NCBI GenBank assembly: GCA_963828415.1
Contig: CAWHEI010000012.1
Coordinates: forward strand, 124,001 to 188,000
From: Sva-07 sp963828415
GTDB lineage: Bacteria > Actinomycetota > Acidimicrobiia > Acidimicrobiales > Ilumatobacteraceae
DNA length: 64,000 nucleotides
Direction of reading: 5' to 3'
Under the pieces are notes generated by a model. It saw only the letters and a list, made by a program, of their open reading frames with translations, made no database searches and was not told the origin of the DNA. The position numbers were made by a program, and so were the translations under genes. Numbering within the stretch: position 1 is the first letter of the stretch; the number at the start of each line of letters is the position of its first letter. Shown piece after piece: positions 15,968 through 23,793 of the stretch.

Positions 15968-16228
15968 TCAGCCACCCGACAGGGCCTGCATCAGCACCAC
16001 CTCGTCGGTGGGAGCGAGCGGGTCGTCGAGACCGTGCCCCATCGCTCGGTTGACAAAAATTCGCATGTGTCGACGGAGTCGGCCCTGTTCGTCGACCACT
16101 CGGAAGCGGAGGCCGGGGTGCCGGCGATCGAGATCATCGAGCAACTCAGCCAGCGTCGCCCCGTCGGCGTCGACTTCGCTGGCACCATCGGTATAGGACC
16201 GCAGTGGTGTCGGGATCCGTACCCTCAT
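15968..16228 (-). CDS. MoaD/ThiS-family ubiquitin-like sulfur carrier protein
   Basis: The 86-residue protein has the beta-grasp pattern MRVRIPTPLRSYTDG, DGATLAELLDDLDRRHPGL, RIFVNRAMGHGLDDPLAPTDEVVLMQALSGG. It ends in the exposed Gly-Gly that is adenylated and thiocarboxylated in MoaD/ThiS proteins. The ATG at 16228 overlaps the stop of the BNR-repeat gene by four bases, so the two are translationally coupled. I believe this pairing recurs in actinobacteria, which suggests a dedicated rather than general molybdopterin role. No moaE, moeB or thiazole genes are in the window. Confidence 0.85.
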   Translation of the reverse strand: MRVRIPTPLRSYTDGASEVDADGATLAELLDDLDRRHPGLRFRVVDEQGRLRRHMRIFVNRAMGHGLDDPLAPTDEVVLMQALSGG

Positions 16229-17400
16229 CGCGATTCGCGATGGGACATGATCTCGACCGAGAAGATCTCGGGGAGGTGGCGTGCGAGGCAACGCCACGAT
16301 TCGCCCTCGTTGACGCTGGCCCAGACCTCCCCGCCGGTCGTTCCGAAGTACACACCGACCGGGTCGGCCCGGTCGGTCGTCATCGCCTGACGTTTGACGG
16401 TGAGCCAGCCCCGTTCAGGGAGTCCGGTGTCTTGTCGCTGCCAGGATTCGCCGGCATCGCGGGTCACGTACACGGCCGGTCGGCCCTCGGGGCTCGTCCG
16501 AGGCCACACGTCGGTGCCGTCCATCGGGAACACCCACGCGATGTCGGGATCGCGGGGGTGCAATTCGATCGGGAAGCCGATGTCGCCGATTTCGGAGGGC
16601 ATGTTGTCGCCGATCCTGGTCCACCGCTCGCCGGGTCTGTCGAGGCGGTAGATGCCACAGTGGTTCTGCTGGTAGAGCCGGTCGGGCATCGCCGGATGGA
16701 TCCGGACGCAGTGGGGATCGTGGCCGAACTCCGTTGCGGGGTCGGGGAGGAACTCGCCGACGACCCCCTTGTTCAGCGGTCGCCAGTCGGCCCCGCCGTC
16801 GTTGCTCTCGAAGACGCCGCCGCTCGACAGTCCGATGTACAGGTGGTTGCGATCGCGAGGGTCCACGTTGATGGAGTGCAACATCGCACCATCGGGAGTG
16901 CCCTGGTACGGAAACTCGGCCCAGGTCTCCCATGCGGGGTGGTCGTTCCAGCCGTCGACCGACGACCACGTGGCGCCGTGGTCGGCGCTTCGGAACAAGC
17001 CCTGCGGCGTCGCACCCGCGTACCAGACCCCGGGTTCGTCGACGTGGCCGGGGGTGAGCCAGAACACTGCGTCGACCGCTCGCTCGAGACGGTCGCCGGA
17101 CCGGAATGCCGGAGGACTCGACGCCTCGATCCAGGTGGCGCCGAGATCGGACGAGCGCAGCACGGTCGGCCCGAGGTGACCGGTTCGTGTCGCGGCGAGC
17201 AGGAAACCGCCATCGCGTTCGTCGGCGACGACGTGTTGCATCACGTGGCCGAGATACTGCGGTTCCGACGTCGTCCAGTGCCCTTCGCGTTGGTCGCACG
17301 TCAGGACGAAAAGCCCCTTGCGTGTTCCGACGAGCAGCCTTGCTGCATCGGGGGTGGAGATCGACATCTCGTGAGGCGTCCGACGCTCAAGACTGCACAT
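16225..17400 (-). CDS. BNR/sortilin-like repeat beta-propeller protein
   Basis: This 391-residue protein is built of repeats with the BNR Asp-box pattern (LRSSDLGATW, FRSADHGATW, FESNDGGADW, YVTRDAGESW, WASVNEGESW), a six- or seven-bladed propeller like sialidase and sortilin domains. LLVGTRKGLFVL opens it, as in a family often labelled glycosyl hydrolase, though no sialidase catalytic set is evident. The ATG at 17400 has a GAGGAG seven bases upstream and overlaps the MMPL gene by 14 bases; ATG 17367 is an alternative that leaves the domain intact. No signal peptide is visible. It is coupled to the MoaD-like gene below. Confidence 0.82.
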   Translation of the reverse strand: MCSLERRTPHEMSISTPDAARLLVGTRKGLFVLTCDQREGHWTTSEPQYLGHVMQHVVADERDGGFLLAATRTGHLGPTVLRSSDLGATWIEASSPPAFRSGDRLERAVDAVFWLTPGHVDEPGVWYAGATPQGLFRSADHGATWSSVDGWNDHPAWETWAEFPYQGTPDGAMLHSINVDPRDRNHLYIGLSSGGVFESNDGGADWRPLNKGVVGEFLPDPATEFGHDPHCVRIHPAMPDRLYQQNHCGIYRLDRPGERWTRIGDNMPSEIGDIGFPIELHPRDPDIAWVFPMDGTDVWPRTSPEGRPAVYVTRDAGESWQRQDTGLPERGWLTVKRQAMTTDRADPVGVYFGTTGGEVWASVNEGESWRCLARHLPEIFSVEIMSHRESR

Positions 17401-19717
17401 GCACCGGCTCCTCAGCGGCAGTGGTGACTTCGCCGTGATGGCCCTCGACGTCGATGCGGGGCAGGATGCGATCGAGCCACGCGGGAATCCACCAGTTCTT
17501 GTCGCCGAGCAACTCCATGGTCGCCGGGACGAGGAGCATGCGGACGATCGTCGCGTCGATCAGTACGGCGATCGCGAGGCCGAAGCCGAACAGCTTCAGC
17601 GAACGGTCATCGCCGAGGACAAAGGCGAAGAAGACGCAGAACATGATCAACGCCGCCGCCGTGATCACACGTGCGGTCGCAGTGAGGCCGTCGGCAACCG
17701 CGGTCGAGTTGTTCTTGGTGCGCTCGTATTCCTCCTTGATCCGTGACAGGAGGAAGACCTCGTAGTCCATCGAGAGACCGAACACGATCGCGAACAGGAA
17801 CATCGGGATCCACGCGTCGATCGGTCCTGGTTTGGCCACACCGATCAGGTCGCTCGCCCAGCCCCACTGGAAGATGGCCACGATCACGCCGTAGGCGGCA
17901 CCGATCGACAGCAGGTTCATGATCACCGCTTTGAGCGGGACGAGGATGCTGCGGAACACGGCCATCAGCAACAGGAAGCTCAGCGTCAGCACGACACCAA
18001 TCAGCAACGGCATCCGGCTTCCGAGGTAGGACGAGAAGTCGGTCGCCCCTGCGGTGAACCCGCCAACCTTTGCATCGAGACCACTCGCAGGAATCACGTC
18101 ATCGCGAAGCGTGTCGACGAGCAACGAGGTCGCTGCATCTTGAGGTGCGCTGTCTGGATAGACGATCACGAGCGCGACGGAGTCGCTGATCGGGTTCGGT
18201 ACGGCAAAGGCGACATCGTCGGTTGCCTCGAGGGAGGCGACGAACGAGCCGAGTGCAGCCTGGTCGGTGGCCGCGTCCCCTTCGACCGTCACGAACAGCG
18301 GGCCGTTGGAACCAGGGCCGAACCCGTCGGCGATCAGGTCGTATGCTTTACGCACCGTGGCATCCTCGGGGTAGTTGCCGTAGTCGCCGAACCCGAGCCG
18401 GATCGACAGCAGCGGGATTGCGAGCACGACGAGCACGACAACGGCGACGATCGCGCTCGGCCAGGGACGGCGCTGGATGAACCGACTCCAGCGATACCAG
18501 CCCTGTTCCTCACGCGGCTTCTCGTGGCGGTGCGGTACGAAGCGGCGCAGCGGCTTGACCGCGAAGCTCGCCGCGAACAGCACGATCGCCAGACCGAGCC
18601 CGGCGAGGAAGACACCCGACGTGCCCGAGACGATGCCGACGATCGCACCGATCACGACGAGCGCGACGGCCACAAGCGCCGCCCACGTCGTCTGGTCGAT
18701 TCGGTGCCCGACCAAGCCGAGCAGCGCCGGCAGCAGGGTGAGCGAAGACGCCATCACCAACAGCACGCCGAGCGCGCTTGCGATGGCGACACCCTGCACG
18801 AACGCGAGGCCCATCAGGAACAGCCCCATCAGCGCGATGATCACGGTGATGCCGGCGAACAGCACGGCACGACCGCTCGTGTCCATCGCCGCAACGATCG
18901 CGTCCTCGACCGAAGCACCGGTGCGGAGGTGCTCGCGATAGCGGGTGACGATGAACAACGCGTAGTCGATCCCCACACCGATGCCGATCATCGCCACCAT
19001 CGCCGTGGTGAAGTCGGGCATGGACAGGAGGTGGCTGCCGAGCGTGACGAGGGCTGAAGCAACACCGAGCCCGAACAGGGCAGTTCCGATCGGCAGGCCC
19101 ATTGCGAGCACCGAACCGAACGCGAGAATCAGGATGATCACCGCTGCGATCAGGCCGTAGATCTCGCTTTCGGGCATGGAGAACTCGGCGAACAGATCGC
19201 CGCCGTACTCGATCTCCAAGCCGTCGACCGTGATCACGACCTCGGTGCCGTGGGCGATGATCTCGTTGCCGACGTCGGTGAGTTCGGTGAACGAGCGGGT
19301 GTCGGCGATGTCGAGTTGGGCGAATGCGATCGTGCCATCGGGGCTGATCTGTTGGGGACTGTCGTACGGACTGGTGACGGTGATGTCACCCTTGCTCGCG
19401 ACAAATGCGAACAGGTCCTCGAGCGTCGCCTGAACAGCAGGGTCGTCGAAGCCGACGTCGCTGCGGGCGACGATCTGGGCGGTGAAACCCGCCCGATCGG
19501 GCGCGTTGGCCTCGAGCAGCTCCTGCACCTGTTTGGTCTCGCTCTCCGGGAACGAGAAGTCGGTCTTGAAGTCGGGTCCGACGGCGCCGGCGATGGCGTT
19601 GACGCCCACGAGGAGGACGACCCAGACGCCGATGACGATCCAGCGGTGTCGGGTGCATCCTCGAGCGAGCCGTTGGAGGAATCCTGCCTCGGTGTTCGGT
19701 CTGGCGGTGGCTTTCAT
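17387..19717 (-). CDS. MMPL/RND-family membrane transporter
   Basis: The 776-residue protein has the 12-helix layout of MMPL transporters. Helix 1 (WIVIGVWVVLLVGVNAIAGA) is followed by an extracytoplasmic domain, then a helix bundle with GIGVGIDYALFIVTRYREHL, and the same again in the second half with FAIVFGLSMDYEVFLLSRIKEEY. The two Asp-Tyr pairs are the expected proton-relay motifs. Such proteins export lipids, siderophores or drugs by proton motive force. It is first in a three-gene minus-strand operon with the BNR and MoaD-like proteins, overlapping the former by 14 bases. No regulator is adjacent, and the cargo is unknown. Confidence 0.92.
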   Translation of the reverse strand: MKATARPNTEAGFLQRLARGCTRHRWIVIGVWVVLLVGVNAIAGAVGPDFKTDFSFPESETKQVQELLEANAPDRAGFTAQIVARSDVGFDDPAVQATLEDLFAFVASKGDITVTSPYDSPQQISPDGTIAFAQLDIADTRSFTELTDVGNEIIAHGTEVVITVDGLEIEYGGDLFAEFSMPESEIYGLIAAVIILILAFGSVLAMGLPIGTALFGLGVASALVTLGSHLLSMPDFTTAMVAMIGIGVGIDYALFIVTRYREHLRTGASVEDAIVAAMDTSGRAVLFAGITVIIALMGLFLMGLAFVQGVAIASALGVLLVMASSLTLLPALLGLVGHRIDQTTWAALVAVALVVIGAIVGIVSGTSGVFLAGLGLAIVLFAASFAVKPLRRFVPHRHEKPREEQGWYRWSRFIQRRPWPSAIVAVVVLVVLAIPLLSIRLGFGDYGNYPEDATVRKAYDLIADGFGPGSNGPLFVTVEGDAATDQAALGSFVASLEATDDVAFAVPNPISDSVALVIVYPDSAPQDAATSLLVDTLRDDVIPASGLDAKVGGFTAGATDFSSYLGSRMPLLIGVVLTLSFLLLMAVFRSILVPLKAVIMNLLSIGAAYGVIVAIFQWGWASDLIGVAKPGPIDAWIPMFLFAIVFGLSMDYEVFLLSRIKEEYERTKNNSTAVADGLTATARVITAAALIMFCVFFAFVLGDDRSLKLFGFGLAIAVLIDATIVRMLLVPATMELLGDKNWWIPAWLDRILPRIDVEGHHGEVTTAAEEPVHVQS

Positions 19718-20013
19718 GGTGGTTTCCCGATCGGGTCGAATCGCCGTGCGGTGGTGTATCGGCTACCAATGCAGACGGGCGGACGGCCGCGATCTCATCG
19801 GCCGACTGAACTGAAACGTACATCCGCTGGACGTGGCGGTCACGCTGTCGCCCAGCTACCGGAGCCAGTCCCCGAACTGGAACACACCAACCGGAGCCAA
19901 CACGTCAAGCATGAACCGGATCAGCACACGTCGTGAGCGCTCAGGAGTCTGATACAACGCTGATACATCCTGGATTTCGGACGACCAGCAGACCGAATCA
20001 CACCTGGTAGAAG
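19718..20013. other. Intergenic with two 8-bp direct repeats
   Basis: This stretch between tRNA-Pro and the MMPL gene has no convincing gene. CTGATACA occurs at 19949-19956 and 19960-19967, an 11-base period, about 50 bases beyond the tRNA 3' end. The spacing equals that of the 9-mers at 15615-15634. The MMPL promoter should also be here. Confidence 0.45.
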
Positions 20014-20091
20014 TGGTCGGGATGGGGAGATTCGAACTCCCGGCCTCCTGCTCCCAAAGCAGGCGCGCTAACCAAGCTGCGCTACATCCCG
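20014..20091 (-). tRNA. tRNA-Pro(TGG)
   Basis: On the minus strand the cloverleaf is complete. Acceptor CGGGATG pairs with CATCCCG, the anticodon stem CCTGC/GCAGG encloses TTTGGGA with anticodon TGG, the T arm is GGGAG-TTCGAAT-CTCCC, and CCA is encoded. The 5' end overlaps the last codons and stop of the metalloprotease-like gene upstream. Confidence 0.95.
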
Positions 20092-20612
20092 TTGTGGGCC
20101 GTCATGCTATCCACCACCGGGGGCAGCGGGATGGCCCGGCCCGGCAGACCGGGATCGGGCCAGCGGCGTTGGCCGAGCTGCAGCCCCGCGGCATCGAACG
20201 CGCTGGCAAGGTGGTCGGCGTGCAGTCCGCCTCGCCGGTCGGTCGAGTCGAGGTTCGTCAACACGCCGACGACGTCGACGTATGCACGCCGAAAGACCGC
20301 GTCGTGTCCGGATGGGACACCAGCGAGCGCGTGCGCGAGTTCGTGTGCCGCGGTCATCAGGCTCGACTGCGGACCCGCGATGCGGATCTCGACAACGCCG
20401 TCCGAGCCCCGCTGGCGGGCACACGACGACCCGGCGTCGAGGCGCGCACCGACTACAGCGACGTGCAGACCGGGCCACCAGCGTTGCGCGACGACGAGTC
20501 GCACCCGTTCGCGGAGTTCGGTCAGTTCGACCGTCGCGTCGAGATCGGTGCCCTCGAAGGCCATCGCTTCAGCGGTGTACACGGCAGCGCGATCGACGTC
20601 ACGGGTCGTCAC
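20082..20612 (-). CDS. HExxH putative zinc metallopeptidase
   Basis: The 176-residue protein has AAHELAHALAG near its middle, an HExxH zinc-binding helix, followed by GHDAVFRRAYVDVV, where the next His could complete the site. SprT-like and other small actinobacterial metalloproteases have this arrangement. The GTG at 20612 overlaps the stop of the DUF2786 gene (GTGA), and the longer frame from 20699 only repeats coding sequence of that gene. The TAG stop at 20082-20084 lies inside the tRNA-Pro gene, so the reading frame and the tRNA share 10 bases on the same strand. No signal peptide. The substrate is unknown. Confidence 0.75.
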   Translation of the reverse strand: MTTRDVDRAAVYTAEAMAFEGTDLDATVELTELRERVRLVVAQRWWPGLHVAVVGARLDAGSSCARQRGSDGVVEIRIAGPQSSLMTAAHELAHALAGVPSGHDAVFRRAYVDVVGVLTNLDSTDRRGGLHADHLASAFDAAGLQLGQRRWPDPGLPGRAIPLPPVVDSMTAHNGM

Positions 20613-21358
20613 CCGGAACCTCGCCCGATGGCTACCGTGCCGGCGATGCGCGTTCGACCGATGTCGGCCCGAGCGGCAGCCGAGGCGCCCGCGTTCCACC
20701 CGCGGGCCTCGGCGTTGCTCGCCGCACGAGCACGTCGCACCCGCCCGAACGTCACGGACGCGTAGTCCTGCACGCGTTGTCGGCGCTCGACGGTCGCGAG
20801 CGCAGCGGGTGTCTGCGATCCGCCTTCATCACGGAACACCCCGGCTTCGGCCTCGACCACCCGGCGCGACTCGCGCAGCAGATCTCCCAACCGTTCGGCG
20901 AAGCCGAAGAGAAACGAACGCCGAAAGCGCAGTGTCGAGGCCGGGGTGTCGCTCCGGATGCTCCCCACTTCTCGGGCCGCCTGCATCAGCAGCGAATTGT
21001 ACAGGAGCTGAATCATCGCAATGTCGGTCGAATATCCTGCGACGTGAGCAACAGTGCCAGTGGGACCGGCAGAAAACACCACCTCGGCATCGTGCGCGTG
21101 CGCGATTGCCGAGAGCAACGCCAGCCGCGCCCGGACATAGGCGCCACGACCGAGCTCGATGTCCGATACAACCAGCTCAGGGGCATCTCTTTCGGCGGTC
21201 GCGACGAGGAGATCGGCATCGATCCGATGCCGCGCGATCAACTCTGCTGCTTTGCGTGAGAAGGCTTCGGCCTCGTGCGGATGGTCGGTCGCTTCAGCTT
21301 TCCGAAGAAGCTTGCGCACCCGATTGATCGTGATATCGTCCGGCTCATACGACGTCAT
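20609..21358 (-). CDS. DUF2786 domain protein
   Basis: The first 45 residues (ITINRVRKLLRKAEATDHP, then EAEAFSRKAAELIARHRID) match the DUF2786 helical hairpin found in many actinobacterial and phage proteins of unknown role. The remaining ~200 residues are helical with no catalytic motif and end in an arginine-rich tail. It is coupled to the HExxH gene by a four-base overlap and divergent from a TetR gene 52 bases away. The pair may work together; nothing in the sequence identifies a substrate. Confidence 0.8.
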   Translation of the reverse strand: MTSYEPDDITINRVRKLLRKAEATDHPHEAEAFSRKAAELIARHRIDADLLVATAERDAPELVVSDIELGRGAYVRARLALLSAIAHAHDAEVVFSAGPTGTVAHVAGYSTDIAMIQLLYNSLLMQAAREVGSIRSDTPASTLRFRRSFLFGFAERLGDLLRESRRVVEAEAGVFRDEGGSQTPAALATVERRQRVQDYASVTFGRVRRARAASNAEARGWNAGASAAARADIGRTRIAGTVAIGRGSG

Positions 21359-21410
21359 ATGATTATTTCAGTCATGTTCAACGACACATCCTGGTGGGTA
21401 GCCACATCTG

Positions 21411-22034
21411 ATGACCATAGAAGAAACGCACACCCACTCCGACCAGGATGAGACCGTCGACGGGCGAACCCTCCGACGGTCCCGAAACCGAAATGCAGTC
21501 ATCACGGCGCTGCTCCAGATGATCCGTGAAGGCAACCTACAGCCGGGAGCTGCCCAGATCGCCGAACGTGCCGGGGTGTCGCATCGCTCCATTTTCCGCT
21601 ACTTCGACGACCTCGATGACCTGGTCCGCACAGCGGTCGATCAAGAACTGAACGACGCTCTCCACATCGCCGGCATCGACAACATCGCTCAGGGGACCGT
21701 GGTCGAGCGGGCGCAGTCGATGGTGCGCTCACGACTTCGTCTCTACCGCGAGGTCGACGGCACGATGCAGGTCGTGCGGATGCGTTCCTACTCGATTCCG
21801 AGAATCGAACGCGAGGCCTCGGCGATCTGGGAGCTGTTCCGAATCCAGGTTCGAGATCACTTCTCCGTGGAGCTGTCAGCACTGCCATATCCGCTGAACG
21901 ACTACCTGATCGACGGCGTCCTGACGATGACCAGCTATGACTCGTATTCGACCCACCTCAGGACCCTCGGCCGCACCGACGACGAGATCGATGCGTCATG
22001 GACCGCATCGCTCGTTGCACTCATGCGCCCTTGA
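21411..22034 (+). CDS. TetR/AcrR family regulator
   Basis: The 207-residue protein has an N-terminal extension of about 18 acidic residues, then the TetR helix-turn-helix: RRSRNRNAVITALLQMIREGN, AAQIAERAGVSHRSIFRYFDDLDDL. The C-terminal part is helical (VVERAQSMVRSRLRLYREV) and probably binds a ligand. The start ATG at 21411 is 52 bases from the divergent DUF2786 gene, so the regulator may control that pair as well as itself. I see no clear palindrome in the short divergent gap. tRNA-Gly follows 39 bases downstream. Confidence 0.87.
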   Translation: MTIEETHTHSDQDETVDGRTLRRSRNRNAVITALLQMIREGNLQPGAAQIAERAGVSHRSIFRYFDDLDDLVRTAVDQELNDALHIAGIDNIAQGTVVERAQSMVRSRLRLYREVDGTMQVVRMRSYSIPRIEREASAIWELFRIQVRDHFSVELSALPYPLNDYLIDGVLTMTSYDSYSTHLRTLGRTDDEIDASWTASLVALMRP

Positions 22035-22073
22035 CGTCACGTCTCCGATTGCGACGATAGGGTTTCGGCTCTT

Positions 22074-22148
<75 letters not shown>

Positions 22149-22178
22149 CGCGAAAGTCACTGAACGATGCGGCGCAGT

Positions 22179-22203
22179 GCACGACGGACTTCCGCCGTTG
22201 TGC
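22179..22203 (+). terminator. Hairpin downstream of tRNA-Gly
   Basis: GCACGACGG (22179-22187) pairs with CCGTTGTGC (22195-22203) at 8 of 9 positions around a 7-base loop, 30 bases past the tRNA. No T-run follows, so its efficiency as a terminator is doubtful. Confidence 0.4.
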
Positions 22204-22248
22204 AGACGTCGAGTGGTCTGTATCGCTCACGCACCATCACGAGCGCGG

Positions 22249-22495
22249 TCAGTCGTGATCGGGGTGGGGTACTTCGACGACCTCAAGTCCATCGATTCCG
22301 ATGAAGTCGCTCGGATTGCAGGTGTACACCGGCAGGTCGGCTGAGACTGCAGTCGCGGCGAATCGCGTCGTAGGCCGACGGACAGCTCCGCCAAGGTCAC
22401 CGCGGTGATGAATGCTGCATCGGGCGAGCATCGATTGCCGTGATCCGTCCCAGAAGGATCAGCGTGCTCGTGTCGAGAACGCCGGGCCTGTTCAC
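22249..22495 (-). pseudogene. Decayed VapC toxin gene
   Basis: Three pieces of a PIN-domain toxin lie in three frames. GVLDTSTLILLGRITAID begins at the GTG at 22495, AAFITAVTLAELSVG follows in a second frame, and AATAVSADLPVYTCNPSDFIGIDGLEVVEV in a third runs to the stop at 22249. The central part between AELSVG and the third catalytic Asp helix is missing. At 247 bases against about 400 for a whole gene, the toxin must be inactive. Its GTG overlaps the antitoxin stop, as in an intact pair. The third piece resembles the end of the vapC at 13391 (TRNPNDFAALDGLVD). Confidence 0.75.
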
Positions 22496-22727
22496 AATGA
22501 TGCGTCGATCACGGAATCGAGATCGCGACGCAGCGCGTCCGGGTCAACCAGAGGAAGGTGGGCACGCCGACGCATCAGCTCTGCGATGGGTACCGCGCTC
22601 GAGCGCAGCGGACGGAGTTCGGCAACCTGCTTGCCGCGGCGCGTCACCGTCATGCGTTCACCACGGGCCACGCGATCGACGACCTCACCGCCGTGGTTGC
22701 GCAGCCTCGAATCGACACATCAGCCAC
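22492..22727 (-). pseudogene. Phd-type antitoxin gene with a one-base frameshift
   Basis: Starting at GTG 22727 the frame reads VADVSIR. One base is then missing and the neighbouring frame continues with LRNHGGEVVDRVARGERMT, VTRRGKQVAELRPLRSSAVP, IAELMRRR and RRDLDSVIDASL to the stop at 22492. Joined, this gives a normal ~78-residue Phd/YefM antitoxin with the conserved IRELRNHGGEV core. The single-base loss lies in the codon expected to encode Glu. Because the toxin is also broken, loss of the antitoxin would not be harmful. A long palindrome stands directly upstream. Confidence 0.75.
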
Positions 22728-22729
22728 GC

Positions 22730-22759
22730 CCTCGATGTCTCACTGGTGATACATCGAGG
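22730..22759 (-). promoter_or_regulatory. Palindromic operator of the decayed vapBC
   Basis: Perfect 9-base outer arms CCTCGATGT and ACATCGAGG flank an inner TCAC/GTGA repeat, so that 26 of 30 positions are symmetric. It starts 3 bases from the antitoxin start, the same placement as the operator of the intact pair at 14057. Confidence 0.65.
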
Positions 22760-22827
22760 ACAGTCAAACCGCCCGGAAATGTCCCGTTGGTCGACAATCC
22801 GCGCGGTGGTCGCGGCTGTCGCTCCTG

Positions 22828-23775
22828 TCACGTCGCGGCGTCGAAGCAGCGTTGCACGACGTCCTCGAAGTCGGACGTGAGGTCGGCGACGTCGATCGCG
22901 ACGGCCTCCGGTGCTGCGTCATCGACGGAGATGCTCAGATCGAGGCCGTACCGTTTCGTCACTTCGGCCAACGTGTGCGGGTCGCACCGGTTGACGACGA
23001 AGGTGATGGGGATCACCACACGTTCGCCGGCTGCCTCGAGCGACACACCGGTCGAGCCGTCGTCCGCCCGCACGCTCATCAAGATCGTCCCCGACGGCTC
23101 ACCTACTGCGATCTTCGGATCGTCCGCGGTCTTCGTGATGACGAGGTTCGCGGTCACCGTGCCATCGACCATCGCGACATCGTCGAGCGAGGTCGTCGTT
23201 GCAGCTTCGAAGGCGATCGCGGTGCATCGCTCAGCGCGAATGCGATCGAGAATGTCGGTACCGCCGAGGTCGATGCGACCTCGACGAAATTCGGACACGG
23301 TGTCGGTCGCGTAGGTGAATTCGAGCACCGCAGTGACCGGGCTGTCGCTGACGCAGTCATCGACGACCCCAAAGGGAAGCTGAAGGGCCCTCTGGCGATC
23401 CGCACCGAGTCTGGCCGTGCGTGACTTCGCCGGTGGCGAGTCGAAATACGACGCAGTCAGTGTCCGGTCATGGATGACGACTGGGTGATCGGTGCCATTG
23501 TGGGTGAGCACGTTGATGAGACCGCGGTCGATCAGATCTCGCTGCCGGGTGAGCACCAGGTCGCCGGTGAGACCGTCGAGGTCGTCCGGAACCGCGTCAT
23601 CGCCGACACCGACGTTCTCGACCGTCGTCTCGACCGTCGACCGGTCTGGCGGCGAGGGCGACGCCGTTTCCCCGTCTGCGCACGCCGCCACGACGATCGA
23701 GGCGCCGACGATGACCGCCGCGATCGTGCGTCGTCGACGCCCACACCTCGACGCCAACCACGGCGACACCTGCAT
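22828..23775 (-). CDS. Putative lipoprotein of unknown function
   Basis: This 315-residue protein begins with an arginine-rich N-region, a hydrophobic stretch TIAAVIVGASIVV and a lipobox ending VVAAC, so Cys32 would be lipidated and the protein anchored outside the membrane. A Ser/Thr/Pro-rich linker follows (DGETASPSPPDRSTVETTVE). The rest is beta-rich with four scattered Cys (DDCVSDS, AERCTAIAF, VNRCDPHT, VQRCFDAA), which could form two disulfides. No family recognised. It is divergent from the CGNR regulator, and the two share a -10 element. Confidence 0.75.
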   Translation of the reverse strand: MQVSPWLASRCGRRRRTIAAVIVGASIVVAACADGETASPSPPDRSTVETTVENVGVGDDAVPDDLDGLTGDLVLTRQRDLIDRGLINVLTHNGTDHPVVIHDRTLTASYFDSPPAKSRTARLGADRQRALQLPFGVVDDCVSDSPVTAVLEFTYATDTVSEFRRGRIDLGGTDILDRIRAERCTAIAFEAATTTSLDDVAMVDGTVTANLVITKTADDPKIAVGEPSGTILMSVRADDGSTGVSLEAAGERVVIPITFVVNRCDPHTLAEVTKRYGLDLSISVDDAAPEAVAIDVADLTSDFEDVVQRCFDAAT

Positions 23776-23781
23776 TCAAAT

Positions 23782-23788
23782 TATGCTA
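23782..23788. promoter_or_regulatory. Symmetric -10 element shared by two divergent leaderless genes
   Basis: TATGCTA reads as TATGCT on the plus strand and TAGCAT on the minus strand, both fitting TANNNT. Transcription about 7 bases downstream would start at or next to the plus ATG at 23794 and the minus ATG at 23775. Only 18 bases separate the two start codons, so the two transcripts would compete for one polymerase site. Confidence 0.6.
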
Positions 23789-23793
23789 GTGAC

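Noticed and set aside
16204..17427. Plus-strand frame of over 400 codons opposite the BNR-repeat gene
   Set aside because: Antisense shadow; the minus strand has clear Asp-box repeats.
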